From Bacteroidota bacterium (GTDB taxonomy: Bacteria > Bacteroidota > Ignavibacteria > UBA10030): a stretch of 38,893 nucleotides of DNA. The notes below the pieces were generated by a model. The model did not search any database, was not told the DNA's origin, and saw only the letters and a program-made list of their open reading frames with translations. Of the stretch, positions 28,191 to 38,141 are shown one piece after another. The position numbers and the translations under genes are program-made. Within the stretch, counting starts at the first letter, position 1; every line of letters begins with the position of its first letter. The stretch spans positions 4,860 through 43,752 of the forward strand of contig JACVXU010000016.1 of the NCBI GenBank assembly GCA_015661185.1, written 5' to 3'.

Positions 28191-29087
28191 TTGCCGCCAG
28201 AACCAGCGTACATCGCCGAAGCCAAGAAGATGACTCCCGAGAATGACCGTTTCCAGTTTGTTTTCGGATCGCGAACCTATGATCTGGCTTCGCGCACGCA
28301 CATCATGGGGATTGTGAATGTTACACCAGATTCGTTTTCCGACGGGGGGCTTTTCTTTGACGCTGAACGAGCCGTGGCTCATGGCCGTGAGCTCGCTGAG
28401 CAAGGAGCTGATATCCTGGACATCGGGGGAGAGTCAACCCGTCCGGGCTCGGATCCGGTGTCAGAACAAGAAGAGATAAGGCGTGTTGTGCCCGTTATTG
28501 AACGCCTGTCGCACGAATGTACTATTCCACTTTCGATCGATACATATAAGGCCAATGTGGCCCGTGCGGCACTAGCGGCCGGAGCCTGCATCGTCAATGA
28601 CATCAGCGGATTGACCTATGATCATTCGATGATCGAGGTAGTTCATGAGCATCAGGCGACGGTGGTGCTGATGCATGTTCTTGGATCACCAAAGACGATG
28701 CAAGTGCGACCCGTGTATCAGAATGTTGTGCGGGAGGTATACGAATTCCTCGAGAGCCGGTCGGGTGCTGCACGTCGACGCGGCATAAGTCAGATCATAG
28801 TCGACCCGGGACTCGGTTTTGGCAAAGAGCTCGAGCACAACCTGGACCTGGTGAGACAGTTGCAGAAGTTCAAGCGGCTCGGTTACCCTGTCCTGATTGG
28901 CCCATCAAGAAAATCGTTTATCGGAAAGATCCTTGATTTGCCGGTTCTGCAGCGCCTTGAGGGGACTGCTGCGGCAGTGACTGCTTGCATCATGCATGGG
29001 GCAAACATCATCAGGGTACACGATGTCAGGGAGATGAAGCGGGTAGCTCAGGTTGCTGACGCACTCAAGGAACGGGGGGGTGAGTGA
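28191..29087 (+). CDS. folP: Dihydropteroate synthase
   Basis: IMGIVNVTPDSFSDGG, DIGGESTRPGSDPV, DPGLGFGK; start may be TTG 28191 or ATG 28230. Confidence 0.96.
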   Translation: MPPEPAYIAEAKKMTPENDRFQFVFGSRTYDLASRTHIMGIVNVTPDSFSDGGLFFDAERAVAHGRELAEQGADILDIGGESTRPGSDPVSEQEEIRRVVPVIERLSHECTIPLSIDTYKANVARAALAAGACIVNDISGLTYDHSMIEVVHEHQATVVLMHVLGSPKTMQVRPVYQNVVREVYEFLESRSGAARRRGISQIIVDPGLGFGKELEHNLDLVRQLQKFKRLGYPVLIGPSRKSFIGKILDLPVLQRLEGTAAAVTACIMHGANIIRVHDVREMKRVAQVADALKERGGE

Positions 29088-29749
29088 TGACCGCAATACT
29101 CATTCCAGCGTTCAACGCAGCGCAATCGCTTGGCAGCTTGCTGGAGAAAATTCCTCAGAATATCGGGGATGGATGTATCGTTGTTGTCGACGATGGTTCC
29201 TCGGATGATACTTCGCGGATTGCAGCTGACGCAGGTGCGGTTGTCATTCGCCACGAGCGCAACCGAGGAAAAGGTGCTGCCCTTAGGTCGGGATTCGACT
29301 ACGTGCTTGCATCGACCCGGTCTGATTCAGTTCTTACAATGGACGCGGACCTGCAGCACGATCCGGCCGAGATCTCGAAGTTCCTGGCCGCGTGGGAATC
29401 AGGAAGGACAGACATTATCCTGGGCTGCCGTCGGTTTGGAAGGGGGATGCCGATTCATCGGATTCTCTCGAATACAATAACCTCGTCGCTCGTCTCAGCA
29501 CGCACCGGCGCAAGGATTCGTGACAGCCAGACGGGTTTTCGTTTGATCGCCCGGGAAGTGTTGTTGTCCGTCGAACTGGAAGCGGACGGGTATGAGGCGG
29601 AAACTGAGTTCCTCATCAAGGCAGCGCGAAAGGGCTTTCGCATTTCATCTGTCCCCATTGCAACGATCTATGGTACCGCGCCCAGTCACATGACGCATTG
29701 GAAAACGACCAAGCGATTTCTTCAAGTCTTACTCAGGGAGTATAAATGA
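29084..29749 (+). CDS. Glycosyltransferase family 2 (dolichyl-P-mannose synthase-like)
   Basis: ILIPAFNAAQSLGSLLEK, VVDDGSSDDTSRIA, TMDADLQHDP. Confidence 0.92.
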   Translation: MMTAILIPAFNAAQSLGSLLEKIPQNIGDGCIVVVDDGSSDDTSRIAADAGAVVIRHERNRGKGAALRSGFDYVLASTRSDSVLTMDADLQHDPAEISKFLAAWESGRTDIILGCRRFGRGMPIHRILSNTITSSLVSARTGARIRDSQTGFRLIAREVLLSVELEADGYEAETEFLIKAARKGFRISSVPIATIYGTAPSHMTHWKTTKRFLQVLLREYK

Positions 29750-30387
29750 GCCGTTTCGAGGATGAACGCCGTGAAATGATTGAGGTCCTGAAAGGACGCG
29801 GGATCGGCGATGAGCGCCTCCTACAGGTAATGGCAAAAATCGAGCGGCATTTGTTCGTTTCAGAGCCCTTCGTCAATCGCTCGTACGATGACACTGCTCT
29901 TCCGATAGCAAAGCAACAGACAATCTCGCAGCCATATACCGTTGCGTTCATGACTCAGGAATTGTGCTTGAAAACGGGGGCGAAAGTGCTCGAGGTTGGA
30001 ACAGGCTCGGGCTACCAGGCAGCGATTCTCGCGGAGATGGGTTGCAGGGTCTTCACCATCGAAAGACATGTCGATCTGCTCTTGCAGGCCCGTAAGATGT
30101 TTGAGAAGTTGGGATATCGGATAGGTTCGAAAGCAGGAGACGGCACCATCGGATGGTCGGATTTCGCTCCCTATGACGGAATCGTCGTGACGGCTGCTGC
30201 TCCAGAAGTTCCAGAACCCCTCATCCTGCAACTTGCAGAAGGCGGACGGCTTGTCATCCCTGTAGGAAACCTCGAAATGCAGGATCTTCATGTAATCACG
30301 AAGATAGGAGACCCATTCGAAAAGAAGGTGATCGAGGGCTTCAAGTTCGTGCCGCTGATTGGAAAGAAAGGCTGGAACGGTCAGTAA
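29746..30387 (+). CDS. pcm: Protein-L-isoaspartate O-methyltransferase
   Basis: ISQPYTVAFMTQ, VLEVGTGSGYQAAILAEM, VTAAAPEVPEPL. Confidence 0.95.
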   Translation: MSRFEDERREMIEVLKGRGIGDERLLQVMAKIERHLFVSEPFVNRSYDDTALPIAKQQTISQPYTVAFMTQELCLKTGAKVLEVGTGSGYQAAILAEMGCRVFTIERHVDLLLQARKMFEKLGYRIGSKAGDGTIGWSDFAPYDGIVVTAAAPEVPEPLILQLAEGGRLVIPVGNLEMQDLHVITKIGDPFEKKVIEGFKFVPLIGKKGWNGQ

Positions 30388-30435
30388 AGACACTGTGGAG
30401 GTAGCACGAGCCATCAACGAGCATCTGGTAATTCA

Positions 30436-31374
30436 TTGAAGACCCGCCCCATCCTGGCCATCGTCGGCCCCACCGCATCCGGAAAGACTCCGTTATCCCT
30501 GTTGTTGGCAGAGATCCTCAATGGAGAGATTGTCTCAGCCGATTCACGTCAAATCTTTAAATACCTTGATATTGGGACGGCGAAGCCTACACGGGCGGAG
30601 AGAAAACGAGTCCCACATCATTTTGTTGACTTCCTCGATCCCAAGGACAAGTATAGTGCAGGCCTTTATGGCGATGATGTGAAGAAGGTGGTAAAGGATG
30701 TCTTTGACCGAGGGAAAGTTCCGATTCTCGTCGGAGGATCTGGTCTCTACATAAAGGCGGCCATCGACGGGTTATTCGGTGGTCCGGGAAGGGACCCGGA
30801 AATAAGGGCCCGGCTTGAGGATCAGCTTCGGACCGGAGGTATCGAGCCCATGCTTGATACTCTGAGGAAAGTTGATCCCGTTGTTCTTCAGACGATGAAA
30901 GAGATCACTCCTCGGAGAATTATCCGTGCGCTGGAGGTGTTCTTCATAGCGGGCAAACCCCTATCAGAATACCACTCGGAACAAGGGCAGATCCCGGACT
31001 TTCAGGCGATACAATTCGGTTTGGAATGGGAACGAAAGGAGTTGTACTCGCGCATCAATCAACGCGTCGATCGTATGATCTCGGATGGACTGATGGATGA
31101 GGTACAGAAACTTGCGGGAATGGGTTTCGACAGACAGCTCAATGCTCTCAACACGGTTGGATACAAGGAAGTGTTCGACTATCTCGAGGGAACCGTGAAC
31201 CGCGAGACCATGATCGATCTCATCAAGCGCAATACCCGACGATTCGCGAAACGCCAGATTACGTGGTTCAAGGCCGACAAGAGGATTCGACAAATCCCGA
31301 TGACGGAAAATCTTGATTTGGTGGCGGCCGCCCGGAAAATTGTCGACGGGTATAGAAAAGAGATGGCCAGGTAG
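30436..31374 (+). CDS. miaA: tRNA dimethylallyltransferase
   Basis: AIVGPTASGKTPLSLLLA, SADSRQIFKYLDIGTAKP, VGGSGLYIKA; TTG start. Confidence 0.96.
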   Translation: MKTRPILAIVGPTASGKTPLSLLLAEILNGEIVSADSRQIFKYLDIGTAKPTRAERKRVPHHFVDFLDPKDKYSAGLYGDDVKKVVKDVFDRGKVPILVGGSGLYIKAAIDGLFGGPGRDPEIRARLEDQLRTGGIEPMLDTLRKVDPVVLQTMKEITPRRIIRALEVFFIAGKPLSEYHSEQGQIPDFQAIQFGLEWERKELYSRINQRVDRMISDGLMDEVQKLAGMGFDRQLNALNTVGYKEVFDYLEGTVNRETMIDLIKRNTRRFAKRQITWFKADKRIRQIPMTENLDLVAAARKIVDGYRKEMAR

Positions 31375-31390
31375 GAGCGTGACATCGACG

Positions 31391-31419
31391 TTGCTTTTCG
31401 GCGCGTTATTGATTATATT
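31391..31419 (+). promoter_or_regulatory. tRNA-Pro promoter: TTGCTT-17 bp-TATATT
   Basis: Hexamers at 31391-31396 and 31414-31419, about 20 nt upstream of the tRNA. Confidence 0.6.
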
Positions 31420-31438
31420 TCACTTGTTCGTTGTAGAT

Positions 31439-31513
31439 CGGGGCGTGGCGCAGCCTGGCTAGCGCGCTTGGTTCGGGACCAAGAGGTCGCGAGTTCGAAT
31501 CTCGCCGCCCCGA
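31439..31513 (+). tRNA. tRNA-Pro (anticodon CGG)
   Basis: CGGGGCG/CGCCCCG acceptor, CTTGG-TTCGGGA-CCAAG anticodon arm, GCGAGTTCGAATCTCGC T arm. Confidence 0.95.
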
Positions 31514-31590
31514 CGATTCTCACAACACTCGTTTTCCCCACCTTACCCTTTTCCGTCTTACGCACTCCCACATGTCTGTTGCCGTATTCA

Positions 31591-31621
31591 TTGAATCTCT
31601 AGCCAATTTTGGCTACCTTTG
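31591..31621 (+). promoter_or_regulatory. Putative der promoter with nested palindrome TAGCCAA-TT-TTGGCTA
   Basis: TTGAAT at 31591; TACCTTTG at 31614-31621 (TAnnTTTG); 7-bp inverted repeat at 31600-31615. Confidence 0.45.
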
Positions 31622-31644
31622 ATTATAACTGGGAATTATCTGCC

Positions 31645-32955
31645 ATGCCTTCCGCCATAATCGCAATTGTGGGCCGTCCCAACGTGGGAAAGTCCACGTT
31701 GTTCAACCGAATCCTGGGTGCCAGAGAGGCGATCGTCCATGACATGCCGGGCGTAACCCGTGACCGGAAGTATGCCGAGGCTGAGTGGGCTGGGGTCCAC
31801 TTTACAATCATTGATACGGGTGGATTTGTTCCAGAATCCGACGACGTTTTCGAACGGGCCATTCGGGAGCAGGCACAAATCGCCATTGAGGAGGCGGATG
31901 TTGTGGTCTTTGTGGTTGACGCTGTCATTGGCGTCACTCCTCTCGATAAAGAAATTGCGAACATTCTGAGGAAATCGAGGAAGCCCATCTGCCTCGCTGT
32001 GAACAAGATCGATTCCGCGAAACGAGAGAACGACGTGAACGAGTTCTTTTCGCTTGGCTTGGGAGAGCCGCTTTCCATTTCTGCCCTGGGCGGGCGTCAG
32101 ATAGGCGATTTCCTCGACGTCGTGACTTCCGCGTTCAAACCGGAGGAGACAGAGGAGGGTGACCAAACGAGGCTCCGCCTGGCTGTTTTGGGGAAGCCCA
32201 ATGTCGGGAAGTCGTCCCTTGTCAATGCTCTTCTCGGAAAGACACGACAGGTTGTGACAGAGATCCCGGGAACCACGAGAGATCCTATCGATTCACTCCT
32301 GAAACACGATGGGGAGGAGTTCATACTCATTGACACGGCAGGATTGAGGAAGAGGAAAAGACTGATAGAGAGCGTTGAGTTCTACAGCGCCATGCGCACG
32401 CTTCGCAGCATCGAACGGTGCGATGTCGCGCTGATTCTGTTCGACGCCAAGCGCGGATTTGACGTGCAGGATCTTCACATAGTAGAGTCGGCCCTGGAGC
32501 GTCGCCGTCCGATTCTGATTGCTGTGAACAAGTGGGACCTCGTCGAAAAGGAAACAAATACGGCAAAGGGGTATGAGAGCTTTATCAAGGAAAAGCTCGG
32601 GCTCTATGACCACATTCCGGTCATGTTTGTCTCTGCTCTGACGAAGCAGCGAATCTACAAGCTCCTCGAAAAGGCCAAGTTCATTCGCGAGGAGAATTGT
32701 AAGCGCATCGACACCAGCACACTGAATGACGTTCTCCTGCCCGAGATCGAAAGAAATCCTCCTAAATCCTCCAGTCCAAAGGAGATCAAGATCAAGTATA
32801 TCACGCAGATCAAAACCGAACCTCCAATGTTCGCGTTCTTCTGCAATGAGCCAACACTTATCCAGGAATCGTACAAACGGTACTTGCTCAATAAGCTCAG
32901 AGAACATTTTGGTTTCGAAGGCGTCCCAATCACCCTGACATTCAAGAAAAAATAA
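31645..32955 (+). CDS. der: Ribosome biogenesis GTPase Der (EngA)
   Basis: Two G domains: GRPNVGKSTLFNRI and GKPNVGKSSLVNALLG; start taken at ATG 31645. Confidence 0.96.
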   Translation: MPSAIIAIVGRPNVGKSTLFNRILGAREAIVHDMPGVTRDRKYAEAEWAGVHFTIIDTGGFVPESDDVFERAIREQAQIAIEEADVVVFVVDAVIGVTPLDKEIANILRKSRKPICLAVNKIDSAKRENDVNEFFSLGLGEPLSISALGGRQIGDFLDVVTSAFKPEETEEGDQTRLRLAVLGKPNVGKSSLVNALLGKTRQVVTEIPGTTRDPIDSLLKHDGEEFILIDTAGLRKRKRLIESVEFYSAMRTLRSIERCDVALILFDAKRGFDVQDLHIVESALERRRPILIAVNKWDLVEKETNTAKGYESFIKEKLGLYDHIPVMFVSALTKQRIYKLLEKAKFIREENCKRIDTSTLNDVLLPEIERNPPKSSSPKEIKIKYITQIKTEPPMFAFFCNEPTLIQESYKRYLLNKLREHFGFEGVPITLTFKKK

Positions 32956-32978
32956 ACCTTTCTTTCGCGGCACAAACA

Positions 32979-33605
32979 ATGAAGAACCTCACGATCCTGC
33001 ACCATCCTCTCGTACAGCGTGACCTCACCCTCTTGAGAGACAAACGAACTCCGAGCAATCAATTTCGCTCGGTGCTGCGTCGTGCATCCACACTGATGGC
33101 AATCGAAGTAACCAGGGATCTCCCGCTGAAGTCTACCATTGTGGCAACTCCACTGGCCAAGACAACAGGCTACGTGCTCTCGCGCCCGGTAGTTCTCGTC
33201 CCGATTCTGCGGGCAGGCCTGGGTCTCGTCGGCGGATTCGTGGAAGTTCTACCGGACGCCCGGGTCGGGCATATTGGGCTCTACCGGGATGAACAGTCTC
33301 TGAAGCCTGTTGACTACTATTTCAAAGTTCCGAAGAATCTCAGGGAAGCCATGGTTTTTCTCCTGGACCCCATGCTCGCCACTGGCGGTAGCCTTGCGGC
33401 AGCGATCACCTACCTGAAGAAACGTGGTGCAAAGACGTTGGTCTGTGTGACCCTTGTCGCTGCACCGGAGGGGATCAGGCGTGTCCACAAGGAACATCCG
33501 GAGGTTCCAATCTTCACCTGCTCGTTGGATAAGAGGCTGAACTCGAAGGGTTATATCCTGCCGGGTTTGGGCGACGCCGGGGATCGTATATTTGGAACAG
33601 AGTAA
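32979..33605 (+). CDS. upp: Uracil phosphoribosyltransferase
   Basis: VPILRAGLGLVGGFVEVLPDARVGHIGLYRDE; LLDPMLATGGSLAAAI PRPP motif. Confidence 0.95.
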   Translation: MKNLTILHHPLVQRDLTLLRDKRTPSNQFRSVLRRASTLMAIEVTRDLPLKSTIVATPLAKTTGYVLSRPVVLVPILRAGLGLVGGFVEVLPDARVGHIGLYRDEQSLKPVDYYFKVPKNLREAMVFLLDPMLATGGSLAAAITYLKKRGAKTLVCVTLVAAPEGIRRVHKEHPEVPIFTCSLDKRLNSKGYILPGLGDAGDRIFGTE

Positions 33606-33608
33606 GAG

Positions 33609-34661
33609 GTGGGCGTGAGACAACTCGGCTTATGCTGCCTTGCATGGATTAGCCTGATTGCGTCTGCCATGGCGCAAACCGTGTTGCCGGATGTCCGTTT
33701 GAACGCGCTTGTCCTTCAAGGAATTGATTTAGACTGGCAGGGAAAACATCTTCAGGCTGATTCGCTTTTTCAAGAAACGATCCGGGAATTTCCCAATCAC
33801 CCCGCCGGTTATGTCTACAGGGCCGGAGTGATGCAGTCGAAGGCCATGGACCAGGAGATGCAGGTTGATGAAGCACGATTTGATTCCTTGATAAGATTGG
33901 CGAAGGAGAAGGCGAAGGGGTTGCTGGAAAGAGATGGAGAGGCAAAGTGGGGGCACTTTTTTCTCGGAACGGCAGATGGTTATGATTCCTACGCCCGCGT
34001 ATATCGCGGCGACTGGCTGAGCGGGGCGTTGAGAGGCATCGCATCCGTGTCATCGTTCAAAGATGCAATCAGGCTGGACTCGTCGATGTACGACGCGTAT
34101 GGCGGGGTCGGAGCATTCAACTATTGGCGCAGTCGAAAAACTGAGTACTTCAATTGGATTCCGTTCATCGGAGATGCCAGGCCGGAAGCGTTCGCGTTTC
34201 TCAAGAAAACAATCGATCGGGGCCTCTACAATCGTTACACGGCTCTGAGTATGCTTGCGGCCATATATGATGACGCGGGATTACATGACAAAGCTCTTGA
34301 GTGTTCTCGCGCTGGGCTCGAGCGTTATCCTGCGAACCAGGTGTTCTTGTGGGCTTTGGCGACTGCCTGGCAGAAGCTCGGGAACTCCCGGGAAGCTGCA
34401 AACGCTTACGAACGACTGCTCCGGGCTTTCGCAGCTGAGAAGGAAAACAATCGTTACAACGAAATCGTCTGCAGGCTGAACCTTTCGAGATTCAAGTTGG
34501 AGCTCGGGGACACTCTTCAAGTTCGCGAGAATCTGGTTGACATACTCAAGTTCCATAAAGCTGATTTTCCGGTGCATTTGCAGAGCCGGGCTCAGGAGAA
34601 GCTGGATCAAGCGAAGGAACTCTTGCGCAAAGGACTTGACGGCCACTCCTTCACTGAGTAA
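33609..34661 (+). CDS. Exported TPR-repeat protein
   Basis: Signal-like N-terminus (LGLCCLAWISLIASAMAQ), repeated TPR-like helical segments. Confidence 0.7.
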   Translation: MGVRQLGLCCLAWISLIASAMAQTVLPDVRLNALVLQGIDLDWQGKHLQADSLFQETIREFPNHPAGYVYRAGVMQSKAMDQEMQVDEARFDSLIRLAKEKAKGLLERDGEAKWGHFFLGTADGYDSYARVYRGDWLSGALRGIASVSSFKDAIRLDSSMYDAYGGVGAFNYWRSRKTEYFNWIPFIGDARPEAFAFLKKTIDRGLYNRYTALSMLAAIYDDAGLHDKALECSRAGLERYPANQVFLWALATAWQKLGNSREAANAYERLLRAFAAEKENNRYNEIVCRLNLSRFKLELGDTLQVRENLVDILKFHKADFPVHLQSRAQEKLDQAKELLRKGLDGHSFTE

Positions 34662-34672
34662 AAGAGCGGTCC

Positions 34673-34700
34673 TTGACATTGGCGCCACGATAGATATATT
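34673..34700 (+). promoter_or_regulatory. Promoter for relA/spoT: TTGACA-16 bp-TATATT
   Basis: Hexamers at 34673-34678 and 34695-34700; ATG at 34730. Confidence 0.65.
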
Positions 34701-34729
34701 CAGGAATTGGGTGGCGGACGGGCAATTGG

Positions 34730-36913
34730 ATGGTTGATGCACAGTTCAAAAATAAGCTTGATGATCTTCTGAGCGTCTGCCGCAAAAACCTCCGGGCGGT
34801 GGATGAAGATCTGATTACTCGGGCCTTCACGCTGAGCCTGAATGCGCACAAGAATGACCTGCGTGCCTCGGGCGAGCCGTATTTCTACCACCCATATGAG
34901 GTGGCGATGATCGTGGCAAAGGAAATCCCTCTCGATGATGTCTCCGTTGCGAGCGCCCTCTTGCACGATGTTGTCGAAGATACAACGTTTGATCTGAAGG
35001 ATATCCGAGCGGAATTCGGAGGCACAGTGGCCGACATCGTCGACGGTGCCACGAAAATCACGGACATTTTTCGGAGTCACGAGGTAACGCAAGCAGAGAG
35101 CTACCGGAAGCTCCTCTTGTCGATGGTCAACGATGTTCGCGTCATGCTCATTAAGTTCGCAGATCGTCTCCACAACATGCGTACGCTGGAGTACCTTCCC
35201 CCCGAAAAGCAGCAGCGACTGGCGCGGGAAACACTCGACATCTACGCCCCCTTCGCACATCGCTTTGGTCTCGCAAAAGTCAAATGGGAGCTCGAAGACC
35301 TATCGTTCAAGTTCCTCCATCGGCCTGAGTATGATCAAATCGCGCGACAGCTGAAATCTCGTCGGCGTGAGCGCGAGCATTACATCAAGAAGTTCGTTGG
35401 CCCGATTGAAAAGAGGTTGGACGAGGAAGGAGTATCGTTCGAGCTCGAAGGACGTCCGAAACACCTGTTTAGTATCTACAACAAGATGGTCCGACGGAGC
35501 AAACCACTTGACGAAATCTATGACCTGTTTGCCGTCCGGTTCATACTTGATACGAAGGACAATAACGATTGCTTCCTCGTGTATGGTGTCATCTCTGAGA
35601 TGAACAAGCCGATCCCGGAACGATTCAAGGACTACATTTCGATTCCAAAGAAGAACGGTTATCAGTCTATCCATACGACCGTCGTCGGCCCGGGGGGCAA
35701 ATTGGTTGAAGTTCAGATTCGTACGCGCGCCATGCACGAGATCGCTGAAAAAGGGGTTGCGGCGCATTGGATGTACAAGGAGAGCAAGGGCTCCATCGAC
35801 AAGGAGCTCGAGCAATGGGTGAGTTGGGTACGGGAGATATTCGAGCAGAAGAATGAGGATACGCCGAAAGAACTCCTCGAGAGCTTCAAGCTGAATCTCT
35901 ATCAAGACGAGATCTATGTCTTTACTCCGAAGGGGGATCTCAGGATCCTTCCCCGTAATGCTACGCCCGTCGATTTTGCATTCGAAATCCATTCAAACGT
36001 CGGTTTCCATTGCATCGGCGCGAAGGTCAATGGACGCATCGTTCCACTCAACACGTTGCTTCGAAGCGGCGATCAGTTGGAGATCATTACCTCAAAAAAT
36101 CAAAACCCGAATCCGGATTGGGACAAGTTCGTCGTCACCCACAAGGCAAGGGCTCATATCAGACGTTGGATTCACGAGGAAGAGCGGAAGAGAGCGGACG
36201 TGGGAAAAGACATTTGGGACAAAAAACTCAAGAGACATAAGCTGCACTTCAGCGAAGATGATCTCTTGAAGGTCATCCACAACGCCAGGGTGGAGAACCT
36301 CCAGAAGTTTTACATTGAGATAGCGGAGGACCGCCTTGATCCTGACATTTTCATCGAAGACATGATCGTTCGACCGAAGACCGCAACCGAGGATGGCGCC
36401 AAGGCCGAGGATGAAACAGGATCTTTGTTCAGGAAGTTTATCACATCCGCGCGGGAACTGACGAGTGGGATCTCCCTTCTTGGGACAACCGATAATTTCC
36501 TGCATCAATACGCCAAGTGCTGCAATCCAATCCCGGGGGACGAGATTGTTGGATTTGTAACGATAGGTGAAGGGATCAAGGTCCATCGGAAAGACTGCAA
36601 AAACGTGATCTCGAAGAGGATGGCTGAAAGTGAGCGTATTGTCGACGTTAGCTGGCCGCTGGCCAACGCGGCAGATTTCATTGTAGCGATACGGGTGTAC
36701 GGGAAGGACAGGTCAGGTTTGTTGAGCGACGTGACGCACGCGATTTCGTCGTATCAGAATACGAATATCCGGAGCGTGAACATCGATTCGAGAGCATCAT
36801 TGTTCGAAGGGCAGATCATTCTGTTCGTGAAGAATACTGAACACCTCTCACGTGTCGTCGATAAGATCAGACGTGTTCCGGGAATTCTCGAAGTTGAACG
36901 GTTTTTCGGATGA
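34730..36913 (+). CDS. RelA/SpoT family (p)ppGpp synthetase/hydrolase
   Basis: HD domain (LLHDVVEDT), synthetase domain (DLFAVRFILDT), TGS and ACT domains. Confidence 0.96.
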   Translation: MVDAQFKNKLDDLLSVCRKNLRAVDEDLITRAFTLSLNAHKNDLRASGEPYFYHPYEVAMIVAKEIPLDDVSVASALLHDVVEDTTFDLKDIRAEFGGTVADIVDGATKITDIFRSHEVTQAESYRKLLLSMVNDVRVMLIKFADRLHNMRTLEYLPPEKQQRLARETLDIYAPFAHRFGLAKVKWELEDLSFKFLHRPEYDQIARQLKSRRREREHYIKKFVGPIEKRLDEEGVSFELEGRPKHLFSIYNKMVRRSKPLDEIYDLFAVRFILDTKDNNDCFLVYGVISEMNKPIPERFKDYISIPKKNGYQSIHTTVVGPGGKLVEVQIRTRAMHEIAEKGVAAHWMYKESKGSIDKELEQWVSWVREIFEQKNEDTPKELLESFKLNLYQDEIYVFTPKGDLRILPRNATPVDFAFEIHSNVGFHCIGAKVNGRIVPLNTLLRSGDQLEIITSKNQNPNPDWDKFVVTHKARAHIRRWIHEEERKRADVGKDIWDKKLKRHKLHFSEDDLLKVIHNARVENLQKFYIEIAEDRLDPDIFIEDMIVRPKTATEDGAKAEDETGSLFRKFITSARELTSGISLLGTTDNFLHQYAKCCNPIPGDEIVGFVTIGEGIKVHRKDCKNVISKRMAESERIVDVSWPLANAADFIVAIRVYGKDRSGLLSDVTHAISSYQNTNIRSVNIDSRASLFEGQIILFVKNTEHLSRVVDKIRRVPGILEVERFFG

Positions 36914-36929
36914 GGCGGAATTCTTAGTT

Positions 36930-37382
36930 ATGGACCAGACATTCGAACAGCAGAAACGGATCATGGGACTTGATTTTGGAACCACTCGCATTGGAATATC
37001 CCTTAGCGACCCGCTCCAAATCATAGCCAAGCCGTTTACCACAATCGAAAACGGGCGCGGCATGATTGGTGAAATCCGTGTAATTGTTCGAGACGAAAAT
37101 GTCGGACTCATCGTCGTCGGTATGCCCTTGAACCTCAAAGGCGAAAAAGGCAAGAAGGCCCAGGAAGTCGATGAGTTCATTGGAAAGATCAGAGATGCAA
37201 TTCACGTGGAAGTGATACACTGGGATGAGCGATTTACGACACTCATTGCCCATCAGACTCTCCTGAGCATGGGCACGAAGCGAGAAGAGAGGCGCACGAA
37301 AAAGGGAAGAGTGGACTCAATGGCTGCCGCGATCCTGCTTCAGGGCTTTCTTGATAGCCGGAAACGATCCTTGAGTTGTTAG
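36930..37382 (+). CDS. ruvX: Putative pre-16S rRNA nuclease / Holliday junction resolvase-like RuvX (YqgF)
   Basis: MGLDFGTTRIGISLSDP, VVGMPLNLKGEKG, DERFTT; start taken at ATG 36930. Confidence 0.93.
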   Translation: MDQTFEQQKRIMGLDFGTTRIGISLSDPLQIIAKPFTTIENGRGMIGEIRVIVRDENVGLIVVGMPLNLKGEKGKKAQEVDEFIGKIRDAIHVEVIHWDERFTTLIAHQTLLSMGTKREERRTKKGRVDSMAAAILLQGFLDSRKRSLSC

Positions 37383-38125
37383 AAATGGAACCTAGTGAAG
37401 CTGTTCGTTCCTGGGGCCAGAGGCTCCTCTCCTGGGTCCACACTCATAAAGTGTGGAGTTTCATTATTGCCATCGGTTTGTGGCTCACCGTGGAGTTTGG
37501 TGCTCTTCCATTCGGGAACATTCGTCAACTGAAGATCTCGAATCCCAGCGAGACTGCCTTCATGCGCGAACACCGGGAGGCGGCAGAGCGGGAAGGGAAA
37601 CCGTTCCGGAAGATCCAACGGTGGATTTCTCTCGGCAAGATTCCGAAAGACGTTATCAATGCGGTCATTGTTGCGGAGGACGGCACGTTTTGGGCTCACG
37701 GCGGATTTGACTGGTTCGAATTTCGGGAGTCAATCGAGCGCAACGTGAAGGAAGGTCGGGCGGCCCGCGGTGCGAGCACCATCACACAGCAACTTGTGAA
37801 GAATCTCTATCTTTCTCCATCAAAGAACCCGCTCCGGAAGCTCAAAGAGTGGGTCTTGACTTGGTACATGGAGCAGACACTAAGTAAACATCGAATCCTC
37901 GAATTGTACTTGAACCTCATCGAGTGGGGAAGAGGGATTTACGGAATCGAAGCTTCAGCACAGGAATATTTTGGGAAATCCGCCTCGATGCTTTCTCGTG
38001 ACGAAGCGGCTCGTCTCGCTGCGGTCATCCCAAATCCGCGACGGTTTCGTGTTGACAAAGAAACCAGGTATCTGGAACGGCGGTCTCAGCTCATTTTGAG
38101 CAGGATGGCTGCCCGAGGTCTCTGA
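37376..38125 (+). CDS. mtgA: Monofunctional biosynthetic peptidoglycan transglycosylase (GT51)
   Basis: VIVAEDGTFWAHGGFDW, GASTITQQLVKNLYLSPSKNPLRKLKE, NLIEWGRGIYGIEASA; alternative start ATG 37385. Confidence 0.95.
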   Translation: MLEMEPSEAVRSWGQRLLSWVHTHKVWSFIIAIGLWLTVEFGALPFGNIRQLKISNPSETAFMREHREAAEREGKPFRKIQRWISLGKIPKDVINAVIVAEDGTFWAHGGFDWFEFRESIERNVKEGRAARGASTITQQLVKNLYLSPSKNPLRKLKEWVLTWYMEQTLSKHRILELYLNLIEWGRGIYGIEASAQEYFGKSASMLSRDEAARLAAVIPNPRRFRVDKETRYLERRSQLILSRMAARGL

Positions 38126-38141
38126 CAGTACTTCGGAGTAG

